From Phlebopus portentosus (Eukaryota; Basidiomycota; Agaricomycetes; Boletales; Boletinellaceae), in assembly GCA_037892935.1 (NCBI GenBank), contig JAYXKI010000003.1, positions 1,550,001-1,614,000 of the forward strand: 64,000 nucleotides of DNA, in the 5' to 3' direction. The notes under the pieces are model-generated. The model was not told the DNA's origin and searched no databases. It saw only the letters and a program-made list of their open reading frames with translations. Below are positions 1 through 10,918 of this stretch, piece after piece (the first letter of the stretch is position 1; each line of letters starts with the position of its first letter). The position numbers and the translations under genes are program-made.

Positions 1-835
1 TCAAACCCTGCCTTAATTTCGCGTGAGATAAGAACATTCAAGGTTTCTTCCGTGAAGCGGGCTTTCCTCGCACAAGCCCGCATGTGAGATACTTTGTTTG
101 TGGCGGATTTTCGAATTGTCCATTTGAGATCGCAGCTGACACATTTTGAGAGGAATTTCAGCTGTCGTTCGGAAAAGCCAAGATAAAATGCGGCTGCTTT
201 GACAGAACCCTGTCTGCTGAGCGAGCCCTTGGAGGTTCGATCATATGCACCGCTTTCTGAGAGGTTCTAGACGAGGTACCTGCTATTGACGACGATTGCG
301 AAGATGCAGAAAATACAAAGGAGGCGATCTTCGTGCGCATCCTATTGGTTCTCTCCTCCGCTTCAATGTTGCTCTCGTCGCTCTCGTCGCCTGTCACTGT
401 TTGTGTTTGAGAGTCAGGAAAGCTCGCCTGGATGACTGTGCCCGTCGCAGAAGCTCCAGCAGCGCCCACAAATAAAGTGCTTGTAGCCGTGGACTCCCTT
501 CTGCTATTGCCTGAGAAATCAGGTGATATCACTTCAGCGGAAACGGACCGTTCGTGACGAGAAGTTTGACGCGAATCTATTGAAGCGTTTGTATCGTATA
601 GGTAATAATGGTTTCGACTCAGCATACCATCATTACAATTTGACACGAGTCGGGTATCCAGAATCACAGAATGTTGAGAGTCGGAATCAGTGAGCTCAAT
701 AATTCCAATGGTCTTTAGTTGTCCTTTTCTTCTTCGACGCTCTTCTTTGCGACGTTTTCTGTACTCCTCTCTTTCTGGCTCCGAGTCCTCAACTATCTCC
801 GCTGTCTGAGTACAACCCAATTGTCTTTTGATCAT
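1..835 (-). CDS. SLX4-like protein with UBZ4-type zinc finger (3' part beyond window)
   Basis: The ATG is at 835 and the gene runs off the left edge, so only the N-terminal part is present. The first exon encodes a charged N-terminus (Glu/Arg-rich, then a GIIELTDSD stretch) followed by a Ser/Thr-rich disordered region, and its frame closes at 158. A second frame at about 1-155 reads CVSCDLKW, then HMRAC, a Cys-X2-Cys...His-X3-Cys finger of UBZ4 type, so at least one intron lies near 150-220. This finger with the RKSA context resembles the fungal SLX4 scaffold for structure-specific nucleases (family knowledge). The C-terminal SLX1-binding helix that would prove it is outside the window. A gene here is likely; the SLX4 name is tentative. 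Its start faces EFR3 across 328 bases. Confidence 0.5.
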
Positions 836-1163
836 GGTAGTTCCACCGTGAGTTCGAACAGCAAGAGAAACGCGTTGCTCGAGACGAACTGCTTTTCCAA
901 GGAAAAGAAAAAGCGGGTGGATTTGGAAAAGTCAAAGACCACGCGATTGGAAAGAACTGAGATGCTGAGATGTCGCGACAGCCACGCGACGCGTCGCCGC
1001 GGTGATTCACGTGACGATCGGAGTCCGCAGTTCCGTTCCTGGTGGAGTCTGAAGGACAAATTATACAGTAAGTATGTACTTGAACTCAGCGCCCATGCCG
1101 GCTGTTGCATGTCTGTCTCCATCTCAAATCTAGCTGCAAAATTTATTTATTTTGCTCAAAACG
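836..1163. promoter_or_regulatory. Divergent intergenic region between the SLX4-like gene and EFR3
   Basis: These 328 bases separate two start codons on opposite strands, so they must hold both promoters and 5' leaders. Open frames here on both strands are low-quality shadows. No TATA box or named binding site stands out. Confidence 0.5.
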
Positions 1164-4100
1164 ATGCCGTTCCCTCTCGCACCGCACCATGTCCAACTCA
1201 TTGCTGCATGCTATCCTCCATCTTCCGCCCTTCTCACTTCTGGTCCAGAGTATAAACCGAACTCCCAAGAACTCTCTCGACTCACCTATTATGCATCAAA
1301 CAGACCGGGTAAAATCGCGAAACTCGGTAGTGAGTTAGAGAAAAGGGCACTAACAGATGCCCGTAAGGCCAGCTCAGGGAATGTGAGGGCACGCGCGTTA
1401 GTAGACCATTGCATGTCTTCATTTATTTGTTACTTATTCTTATTCGTGAAGATCTCTTCTGATTACACTGAATATATTTAAGGCCTTGACTCAGGAATGC
1501 CGGCGAGATCTGTCTTTGCTGGCGACATCGTTAATGTCGACCTTGGATTCAACATTAGCTGTTTTGTCTAATGACCTCGAGGTTGCGGCTAAAGTCGCCA
1601 GTGTGGTCAGTCGCGATACTATCGAGCTTCAGGGATTTCTCAAATGACCTGGACTCCTAGTTCGTCTGTTGGTCTACGTATACGAACGGCCAATTGCTTG
1701 GTATAGATCAGACTTTAACCCGAGATTACATTTCAACCCTGCACCGATTTTCGTCCATGTGTTTATCCGAGGCCAAAGATTCTGAAGATCGCAATAGGTC
1801 AGAAAACATGATATCTTCACATGTCTTAAATTGACAAGTTCTTAGGATGCGCGTTATCGGACTGGGCGCCCTCACGGGCGCGGTGGCATCGGAGGCTCTT
1901 TATAATTCACCATCGCAAATCAAAGCGCAAGCTTCCGCAATTGTTCCAGCCTTGCTTGTCAATTTACTCCAGGTTGACACCTCAGTCCTTGATTACGAGT
2001 GGGTACATGCAATACTTAGCTCTTGAGGGAACTTCTGCTGACGTTACCAGGTCAGAGTACGATAGAGTTTCTCCACCTCTAGGCATCTTCCTCGCTGACT
2101 TTCGCTCACGCCCACTCCTTGAACGTCGTGCTGCATCGATACATCTTCGCATCGACGGAGATGAAGGTCCCACAAGCGGAGACGTAGCAAATGCTGCACT
2201 GAAAGCGTTCGCTTGTCTCCTCAGCCAATCGAATGGGGGACAAGTCTCAGTGGTTATGCAAGCCGCTTTGGATAGCCTTGGGTTGCATGATGGTTGGAAA
2301 CACATCAATCACTGTTGTTGGTTTACTCGCAAGGCGATCGAATGGACACAATATCAGTACCGGTTCGCAGTTCCTGCACGACTGATTGACAGGCTTATGG
2401 AGGCTCAAGAGGATTCGAGGCCCTCAGACCTCCATAAAACTCTCGCCGCCATGATTAAAGCAGCGTTTACAGCACCTGTTCCACTGGTTAATCTATCAAC
2501 TTCGGACGTGTGCTCAAATCTCACAGCTCTGATTCTACGCAGAATCGCAATCAACCCCAATGATGATCTCCTTCCAGATCTCGTTGGTTGCGTCGGAGCA
2601 CTTGGTATGCACATTTACTACGCGGATCAAATTCATGATCTCGCATGCGAGATCATTGGGAGAATAACTCATGTCGAGGGCAATGGATTCGGTGCTGGAA
2701 GCCAAACTTCTGTGAGACGAGGGGAGGGACGAGTTATGGCCTTACGATCCCTAATAGCGTGTGTAGGACTTCTCATTCAGTCAAGTACCAAGCCTCTGCA
2801 CCAGCACGCTACATCTGCGGATGGCCATGGAGACGAGGAACGTTGCAATCTAGGTGCAACTCTCGCAAGGCCTGAAAACGATGAGCCTGAAGCTGCTAGT
2901 CCGAGACCGTCGAGCGATGGTGTCTCATTGAGAGCAAGCCTCCCAAGGAGATCAAGGATTCCTCCAGATGTATGGCAGGAAACTCTTTCTCTACTCTGTG
3001 ACGAGAGCTTTGCCGTTCGGTCGGATTATGCGAGGATCCTCGTGCTATACCTGAAATCCGAAATCCGTCCAGAATTGAGATCACATATCTTTCCGGATGG
3101 CACGGGTCAGCTGAGGCCCACGAGAACTCTAGAGGATGGCTCACACCCAATCGAGTCCACCGGTTTGAATGATGGTCCTACCAGCCGATTCCTCAACGCC
3201 CTACAAGCAACTGTTTTCATGCTTGCAACGTCATCGCATCTCGGTCTTCCACCTTCTTCTCCACCGTCTCCGGTCCATTCTTTGGATGATGTTCGTGAAC
3301 ATGAATTGGAACAACGGCATGACTCAGTTAACGTAAATATTACTCCCTCGACGCCTCTACAAGAACAATCATTCGCTGCCGACCAGGAGCAGGCTGGGGA
3401 GCCGTCCATTGCGGGACAATCGTCGCGGAGAAAATCTTTGGGACTGGCAACGCAGTTACTCAAGTTACACAGAATTCGCCGCTTGCTAGATGCCGCACTT
3501 CATCAATCCCCACGATCACCACAACTCGATACAGGGGAGAGCTCGGCGTGCTTGTCAGATTATGCACACATATTGCATATTCTCAATGCCGTTCACGAGC
3601 AAACTCCAACACGGGCACTATTAACGGGCTTTCCAATGTTGCTAGCCTTGCGCTCTTGGTGTGACTCGGATTTGGTGCCTCAGCATCGCCGATTCGCCGT
3701 CCGACAAGTCCTTGTCGGACAATGGCAGACTTTATCGAGGATATGGGACATTCCACAGTTGGTAGAAGTAACCAAGAATGTAAGTTACTTTCTCGATCTA
3801 TGACATTGCGTTTAGTTCGCGACTTCACAGACAACATCGAGTGCATCGTTTCCCTATCCGCCGCCAGAAATCAGCTTTCCCGACTCAGAAGAACCCTTGG
3901 GCCTGCACTTTCTTTCGGAGGTCGAGGGAAATGACGAAAGCAATTCCTGGTGTGGAAATGAGCCAGTTATTCTCTCCGTTTCGAAAAATACGAACATCCA
4001 ACGCGCCACGGGTTTCGATGAAGCAAGCCTTGCCAAAAGGCTTGGTATTCAATGGTCGCCCGATAATGCACTGAGGGACTGTAAGTAACAAATCAATGCA

Positions 4101-4646
4101 AGGCTCTTCGACTTCCGTTTATGCATTTCTTACAGCAGTCGAAAGTTCTCTCAACGGCGACTCACCACGACCCGAGCACGGCAACCCACTTCTCAAAATT
4201 TCACCAGCGCTCATGCATATATCTAACCTCTCGTTGCAAAGTCTGACGCGATCAAATCGTGGAGTTGGCGTCAATGACTTGCGCGATGCGCTGGAAGGGC
4301 GGGGTGCTATGTCTAATATTGCTTTATCGCAAGGACGCGCTCCTTCCGTCGCCAGCATCGGTGCTACGCATTCCGGTGCTTCTGGAGAAAGTGCAACGTC
4401 TCCGAGTATCTGGAGCGCTACTCGTCCTCGGCCGCGTTTATTAAGTGGGGAGAGCCGAAAGGACGTAAAAAATGTGCTTGATAAACTAGGAATTGGTTCG
4501 AATAAAACTACGAGTCCTCCGAGGTTGTCTCCATCCCCAAACCAATCGGCAGCAGTCAGGTAAGACTTTTATATACTCCCTTCATTTATTCGCTAAGTAT
4601 TCATTATCACGCAAGGTCTCTGTTGATTCCGCCATACAAAGGCTAA
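1164..4646 (+). CDS. EFR3: EFR3, plasma-membrane scaffold for PI4-kinase
   Basis: The first ATG (1164) gives MPFPLAPHHVQLIAACYPPS, followed by NSQELSRLTYYASNRPGKI, the diagnostic EFR3 N-terminus. Efr3 anchors the PI4-kinase Stt4 with Ypp1 at the plasma membrane and supports PI4P supply (family knowledge). Junctions I could close in frame: exon 1 ends at 1396 and resumes at 1452 (SLLITLNIFKAL); exon ends 1797/1846; 1998/2051 with donor GTGGGT; donors at 3780 and 4081; and a last tiny exon of about 31 bases ending in PPYKG and TAA at 4644-4646. Reading through the last donor would give a false stop at 4561. The middle exon 2051-3779 carries the helical-repeat body; the C-terminal third is Ser/Pro-rich. 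VPS52 ends 190 bases downstream in convergent orientation. Confidence 0.93.
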
Positions 4647-4837
4647 ACTTGAACGCTTTCCGTATCCTTTTTCCTCACATTACTTTTCCTTACATCAATC
4701 TTTGCATCATAAACATATCTCCATACCAACACATTGGATAAGACAGCATGCTTTCCAGCATTTATAATCACGTACACATTCGTTCTAGTATAGCTCATGC
4801 GGTTGAAGTGTTCCTGGCCATTCATTGAAAACGCATA

Positions 4838-7282
4838 TTATCGATTCTGCCGTGATGATGACGTAGAGGTCATTCGTCTGCGTGATTCTTCTTCCCTTTC
4901 CCTCCAATATGCAAGTTCGGATTGCGCTTTTGGATGGGACATTGAGTATTGATTTTTCTGATTCTCGCTGTTAGTCAGCAATGACAAGGTGATAGAATAG
5001 AACTCACGCTCATGGCCTGCAGGAGCATTTCGAACATAGAAGATTGAAATGTCGCGCTTTTGAGAGGATCACCTATCCGCTTTGATTGGTTTACGATTAA
5101 GTTTGTGAGCTCTGTACGCAATCGAGTGAGGCTGCAGACAAACATTTAGATCAATGAATCATACGGAAGCAGAAGTACAGTTGTTAACTTACTTTGAGAA
5201 AATCATAGTTTCATCCTCAGTTTCAGTGAGAATGATGAATGACCAGAAGAAAGCGACATAACGAGATCCAATCTAACAAACATCATGTCAAATAAACACC
5301 GCTCTAAACGACTAAGGATCCATACCTTCTGTACCAATGAGTCAGTAGGACCTACAGCCCTACGGAAGTACCCTCCTGATCCCGCTTCGTTTAGCTTGCT
5401 GAGGCTCGCAACATGCTCGGTCATCTGTTTCTGGAATACTGGCCAGAACTGCATCCGCAGACCAAACAACCAGGTCTCGAGAGGCAGGCATCCGCGCGCC
5501 TGCACCTCTGCGAGAGTGTTCTCAATCATACGGATCATGGTAAGTAATGGAATTACAGGCGGGGGTGGTTCAAGCACGACCGTTGCGAAATTCTACATTG
5601 CATCGATGAGTGATCAGCGCTAAAGTCATGAAATCTATGGTTGATTGACTTGCTTGACAATAGTTCAATGTGGGCTCCATGATTTGTTTCCATGTCGTCG
5701 TTAAGGCCGACAACTCTTCTTTGGATAAATTTCGATGGCCCAACATATTATTAGATATCGAGTGTGTAAGACTCTCTCTTCGACGCATAGGCGGACTGCC
5801 AATAGTCTCCGCTCCAGGACTCGCTCTCCTCGTGTCTTCAGCTGGTAATCCCCGCGAGTCTGGGTGCGAGAAGACAGTCCCAGATGAATCTGACGTCTTC
5901 GGAGTGGGGTCTTGCGAAGGTTGCGGAAAGAATGCCGTGACAAATGTGTACTCGGCGGAACCATTGTCCATTAAGACGAGTAAGATGGAGCGGAAGAGTG
6001 CTTCAAGAGGCTCTTTCTAGGATAAAAATCAGCATGAACGAACAGAGCGTCTGGAAAAATCACGAACATGTGTTTTGTCCTCCGCAATGTATGCCTGCAC
6101 AACGGGAGGGCCATCTAATCTAGCATGTGCAAGTCGGTGCTCATCTACGGTGAACTCAATTTGCACATCTGAAGATCCAATCAATTCGGTTTTCTCTGTT
6201 GTCCGAGCCTAAGCAAAGATTCTTGTGTCAATAGCAAAACAATTGGCTAAACCGCTAAATTATTCACCTTAATCCACCCTAAACTGCGAATGTACCTTCT
6301 AAATCCCGTCTCATAGTATACCCGAGTAGCGGTGACATATGATCGCTGGATCTCCTTCGCAACATCCTCCGCATGATTCTGCAGAAACTCGTAAAGTGGT
6401 CTGTATTTTAGCATCACTGACGTCTGCAAAACCTGCATGTTTGTCGTCATGCTCGTCCGTACAGGTTGGAGCAACGTGAGGAAGAACACTCGGATCTTTG
6501 TCGCGGCCTGATTGCAGTACCATCCAGTTCTGCGAGTAGAATAGGCAGAATGTACACCCGACTCACCACAATGCGCAATCCCTCGGTGACTTCCGTCAAG
6601 TCTCGAGCAGCTTTCACACGTTTTCGCGCGTTCACTGCAGACAATCGACGCTCAAAGTCAGGGATCGCAGTCAGCCAAGTTTCGCCTACATCCGTATCCA
6701 AGATAGTCGTCGCAAGAGACGGAGGTATGCATAAATCCGAAAGTAAACTCGACAGCGGTTTCTCAATTCTCTGGAAGAGACAAGTAATGAACGTATCAGC
6801 TCCATGCATACTTGGCGATGTCCTGTGTTGGAATGAACACGACATTGTGATTGCCGAGTTACCTTCCTTGCTTTGAGTCTATTCTCAATATCCTTACTTC
6901 TGTCCTGAAGAGTCGAGATTTGCCCTGCTACGGCAGTAAGGTCCGCCTGGAAAGTCGATAGGAAATTCTCAAGTGAGTCCAAGAGACCGACGCTGGCCTG
7001 CCACTCAAGCTTAGTCGTGTCTTCTCAAAAAGAATTAATGGCTCAATGACACTACGGACCTCTACTTGGTCATGTAGGTCAACGTATTGCTTTGCTCGCT
7101 TCGTATCTGGTAAAGAATCGAATCGAATCAAGGCCTCAGTGATGTTGTCCAAGCCGATTGAGGACTTATAATGTACTGACAGAAGAACGGATCTAGCTTC
7201 GTCTCTGATGCTAACATATACGCACAGTTAAGAAACGCTAATTTTGTAGAAAGCAAAGACGCAACTTACATTCTCCAGCCAT
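4838..7282 (-). CDS. VPS52: VPS52, GARP tethering complex subunit
   Basis: Several short exons read as a Vps52 protein: LDNITEALIRFDSLPDTKRA, DSLENFLSTFQADLTAV, RIEKPLSSLLSDLCIPP, LLQPVRTSMTTNMQVLQTSV, ETGFRRYIRSLGWIK, and a C-terminal part with LPLETWLFGLRMQFWPVFQK. GARP tethers endosome-derived vesicles at the trans-Golgi (family knowledge). The C-terminus after the last intron reads AQSELAYWREREEESRRRM and stops at 4838. One internal join was checked: the exon ending HDQVE (about 7067) continues as ASVGLLDS. The 5' end is not settled: an ATG at 7282 can reach the conserved IRDEARSVLL exon only through a weak donor, while the strong GTAAGT donor reads ...DRSNDGWRI in a frame with no ATG nearby. 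Treat the upper coordinate as approximate. Confidence 0.88.
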
Positions 7283-7469
7283 CGTTGCTCCGGTCAAACT
7301 CAAGGTTATGCTTCAGTGTTCACCAAGAAACACGTCGTACGTGATATGCCGATAATAAAAGGCAAAGAGATCGCCGCGATCGACGTTTCTACAGCCCAAA
7401 TTCATATCATGTATTAACTACATGCATATAGGTACGGTACAGTAAGTGAATAACAAAATGGCGCGAGTA

Positions 7470-10217
7470 TCAGTGATACTCGTCAATCCTAAATGGTGTA
7501 ATGTATTCAAATCGTTCCACATTCCCTCCTCGTTGATTATGCGACGACTCCCTGCTGGCTCTCCCGACTACGCGTTTGAAGAATTTGCCCACGCCTCCCT
7601 TGTTGGGGAAGTCGAATTCGGGAGCAACGCCCTCTAGCGAGTCGACTGGATACAAGCTATCAATAGTCTTCGCGAGCTTCCGCAGGCCACCAGACGAGTC
7701 GTTCGCTGCTCTACGCGATTCATCGAGCACAGCGAGAAGATACAAAGCTAATTCTGGTAGTGTCATAGGAAGGGTAGGGTAAGGTGTATTCGCCGTTGCT
7801 GGTACGGTGAAGCATTTTGACAAGGTAGAGTCACCCGCTCCTGCACGCAATAGTGCAGGTAGCGGCGACATGGTATATGAATACGGGAGAGTATTGATAT
7901 CTCCGTTGGTATATTTATGCATGTTTGGAGCCGAGGGTGGAACGGGTACGTCGATGGTCAGGTAGACTATTGTCCGCCAATCGTTTGAAGAATGGTGAAT
8001 CTGATATTCGATTCATTTAGTCTGGTTCCTAGAATTAAAACGGACATATTGACCTTCATGAATTGAATGACAGTGCGCAGCTTCAACTCTGACTTTGTCG
8101 AAGCAAGAGCCTCAACTGTAGGCTCTACTCTGCTGTCGCTCAGGCGAGTCAAGAGCTTAAGCAGATGCTTCCAGTTTGGGGCTTGTATGTGCAGAGGTGG
8201 GCATTTTCCGAACGGTAAGGTGATAATATTAGGAATCGGGCCCTGCATCGGATCCCGGCCACGCGCGATCGATGGGGCGTTGAATCCAAATGCTGATGAA
8301 TAATTAATACGAGAACCAAGGAAAGTGGATATTATTTGACACGTACAAACTCCAAGACGTAGCTCTTCCTCTACAATCGGTGGCGATGAAGGCCCTGAGT
8401 TTGATAATAGCTTCCCTTCGTCCGGTTCGTCGATAGATATCGGACTCATGAGGGGCGATTCGCTATTCTCAAGCACATCATTTTCGTCTGGTGCTGGCCC
8501 AATGGACTGTCCCGTACTCATGGACCGAATCGGAACATTCGGCGTAGAAGCTGACCTGCCACTAGTACTTAGGGCTGAGGTACTCACTTCAGGAGAAACC
8601 GAGTTCCGTGTATATTGCATGGGAATGACAGAATTGGCATGGTAGCTAATCGGTCGTATTGGGGACCCTTCAATAGAGCTCGTCGTAGGAATCGCTGCTT
8701 GTGCTGACACGCTTCGACCCAGTTTATCATAAGGCGGAACAGCAGGAGTTACAGGTCCGCCAGAAGTGTAGCTGCCATGACCTCGACCTAGATTCGGAAG
8801 AGGACGCGAACCAGCGGCGATAGGGGGTGACGGAAGGGATGTATACGGATGATGCGGGCTTTGTTGTTGCAATGCCGCAACATAGAAGGAAGATGGTCGC
8901 GTTTCATTATTGAGTGGAGGTCGTGAAACGTTATCGGACGAAGTAGAAGCAGAAAGAGCGCTAGGAACGACGCCCGTTGAAGATGGAGATGAATGCATAG
9001 ATGATGAGGAGGCGCCAGCTGCTTCCAATCGCGCGATACTACGCGCGAACTCTTCGTCCATCTCTAGTTGCCTGCGACGTGCTTCATCTTCAGCCCGAAT
9101 TAGATCCTGCTCACGTTTGGTAAGCTCGTCCAGATCGGTTTTCACAGATATATGTGGCTTGTATTTCTCAGCACTATCGTCATGAAGTGAATTCGGGTAT
9201 GCTGACGATGGTGGCGTGTCGACAATTGAAGGTGCGGAAGAAGATGCACGGGATGAAGAAGTTGAGCGAGCGCTCATTTCAAATTGTCGCGAATTAGCTT
9301 TCTGACATGCGTGAGGAATGTCATGCGCAGCCGATGAATCGATACACGCCATTGATTCCTCCAAGACGCGCTCAAGGATATCATCTTCTAGATCAGGGCG
9401 TCCCGTAGCTCCTGAGTCTTTGAGTGAGATCTCTAGAGCTCGTGCAAGTAGCTCCTCTTCCTCAGCATAATCTGCGTCCGGAGTTGCGACGGAGATCATC
9501 GCCTGTTTCTCTGACGGTACGAAGGGTTTTGGAGGGATTTTAGGCGCCTTCATATCACCTAATGACGCGAGGGAGTTTCGTGTCTGGACACGGGGCTTGG
9601 GAGGCAAGAGTGGTCTTGTAGATGACAAATTCTCCGAGTACAATCGGGGCCTTGAATACGCCGGTGAGCTCGAGGAAGTAGCAGATGAAGAAGTTGCATT
9701 AGGTTGGAAAATAAGCGAGCTCTCGAGAGTGCTGAGCACGCCAGACCTTGAACGGCCAGCACCTCCAGGCATCAAGCTCGGTGGTAGAGGCTCGGCTAAC
9801 GCAGACGGCTTGGAAGGTAGACGTGGGGCCTGAGGTGTCCGGAACTGCTGAACAAGGTGCATAGGATAGAAGGACGCATCGGGGGCGTTAGATAGTGGTT
9901 GAAGGCGTTGGGTACTTGGACCAGCGACGGCCGCATTTACGTGGATGCTATAAAGAGGGTTTGGCAACGGCATCGCCTCGTTCGGATACGGTCTTGCAGA
10001 ATGTGGCGGGACAGCTGCGGGTAGTCACAAACAAAGAGAAGCGTCAGTACTACTAGTAATAGTATGAGTTGGCAACGAGCGACGCTGGCTATTTATGAGG
10101 ACCGTATTACTGTAAATCGAGGAGTGCATATACCATGCAAAAGCGGCTCACTATCCACAAGGAAGATCTATCTCATTGAAGCAAAGGAAAGTACTTACGG
10201 GGACGGGTTGGATTCAT
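7470..10217 (-). CDS. Unrecognised protein with ubiquitin-interacting motifs and a conserved C-terminal region
   Basis: A short first exon from ATG 10217 (MNPTRP) splices from a GTAAGT donor to a frame continuing PVPPHSARPYPNEAMPLPNP. The long exon is Pro/Ser-rich and holds two PPKP motifs (LLPPKPRV, KIPPKPFV). Near 9463-9415 it reads EEEELLARALEISLKDS, which fits the UIM consensus (acidic run, Ala, Ser). A weaker second copy follows (LEDDILERVLEESM, with Val for the Ala). A charged helix around 9150-9050 (REQDLIRAEDEARRRQLEMD) may be coiled coil. Introns were closed at about 8345-8287 (LRLGV to SFGFNAPS) and 8058-8008 (QFMK to IHHSSNDWRTIVYL). The folded C-terminal part ends FEYITPFRIDEYH. 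UIM plus PxxP motifs suggest a ubiquitin-linked adaptor, perhaps in trafficking; that is inference. I recognise no named family. Confidence 0.8.
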
Positions 10218-10918
10218 TATTATCGGAAATGCACTCGCGGGGGCTCCTGAATGAGCATGAGGCCTTGAAGAGCGAGCGGCGTCAAACAAACAGGGCGCCC
10301 TGGTGAGACCCTCTTGTTATGTACGACCTAATCCGCGCTCACGCCGCGAAGCTTATTTACCGCTATTTGCCGAACTTACTTCAAACCAATCACTGTGTAG
10401 TAGCGAACAATTTTATATGAAAGCAATGTATCTATCCTACACTATGCACGCTCAAAACAGAATCTCGAAGAAGGAGAAGAGGACACAAATAATGTTGGTT
10501 AGGCGTAACTAACGAAGTGGGCGTTATTTGGCGTGGTAATATAATCTGTTGCAATTGCAATAAAAGTCGAACTTCAGAGTGATTAAAGAATCTGAGAATG
10601 AAAATCGACTACCATCGAATGGAAACGAAGCTGGGTCATCAATATTTGGAATGGAATTGGGGGTGAAGAAAAAAGAGAAAAAAAATGACATGACAATGTA
10701 TCGTAAATTAATGCTTGCACGGTTGAGGAATGATGGTGGATTGCGTGGCGATTGACGGAGAGGAAAAGAAAGGAAAATGCATATGTAGTGGGAGAAGACC
10801 AAGACGGTAGCATGAGATCGCACGGGTGAAGCGGAAAAACGAATTGAAACCGACTCATAGAGTAAGAGGACCAGTGAACAAAGTGGATAGACAGAAACTT
10901 CGAAAAAATGCTTGAGTG
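10218..10918. other. Intergenic: RIM15 3' region and promoter of the UIM gene
   Basis: About 700 bases between two minus-strand genes. The open frames here are phenylalanine-rich minus-strand reads without protein character. I see no RNA gene or repeat. Confidence 0.5.

Noticed and set aside
719..1255. Plus-strand frame of 178 codons overlapping the SLX4-like start
   Set aside because: It overlaps a better minus-strand frame and the EFR3 first exon, is rich in Ser/Arg without domain character, and has no splice partners.
10524..10858. Two minus-strand frames rich in Phe and Ser
   Set aside because: They lie in the RIM15 3' region, have no recognisable motif, and reflect an A-rich plus strand.
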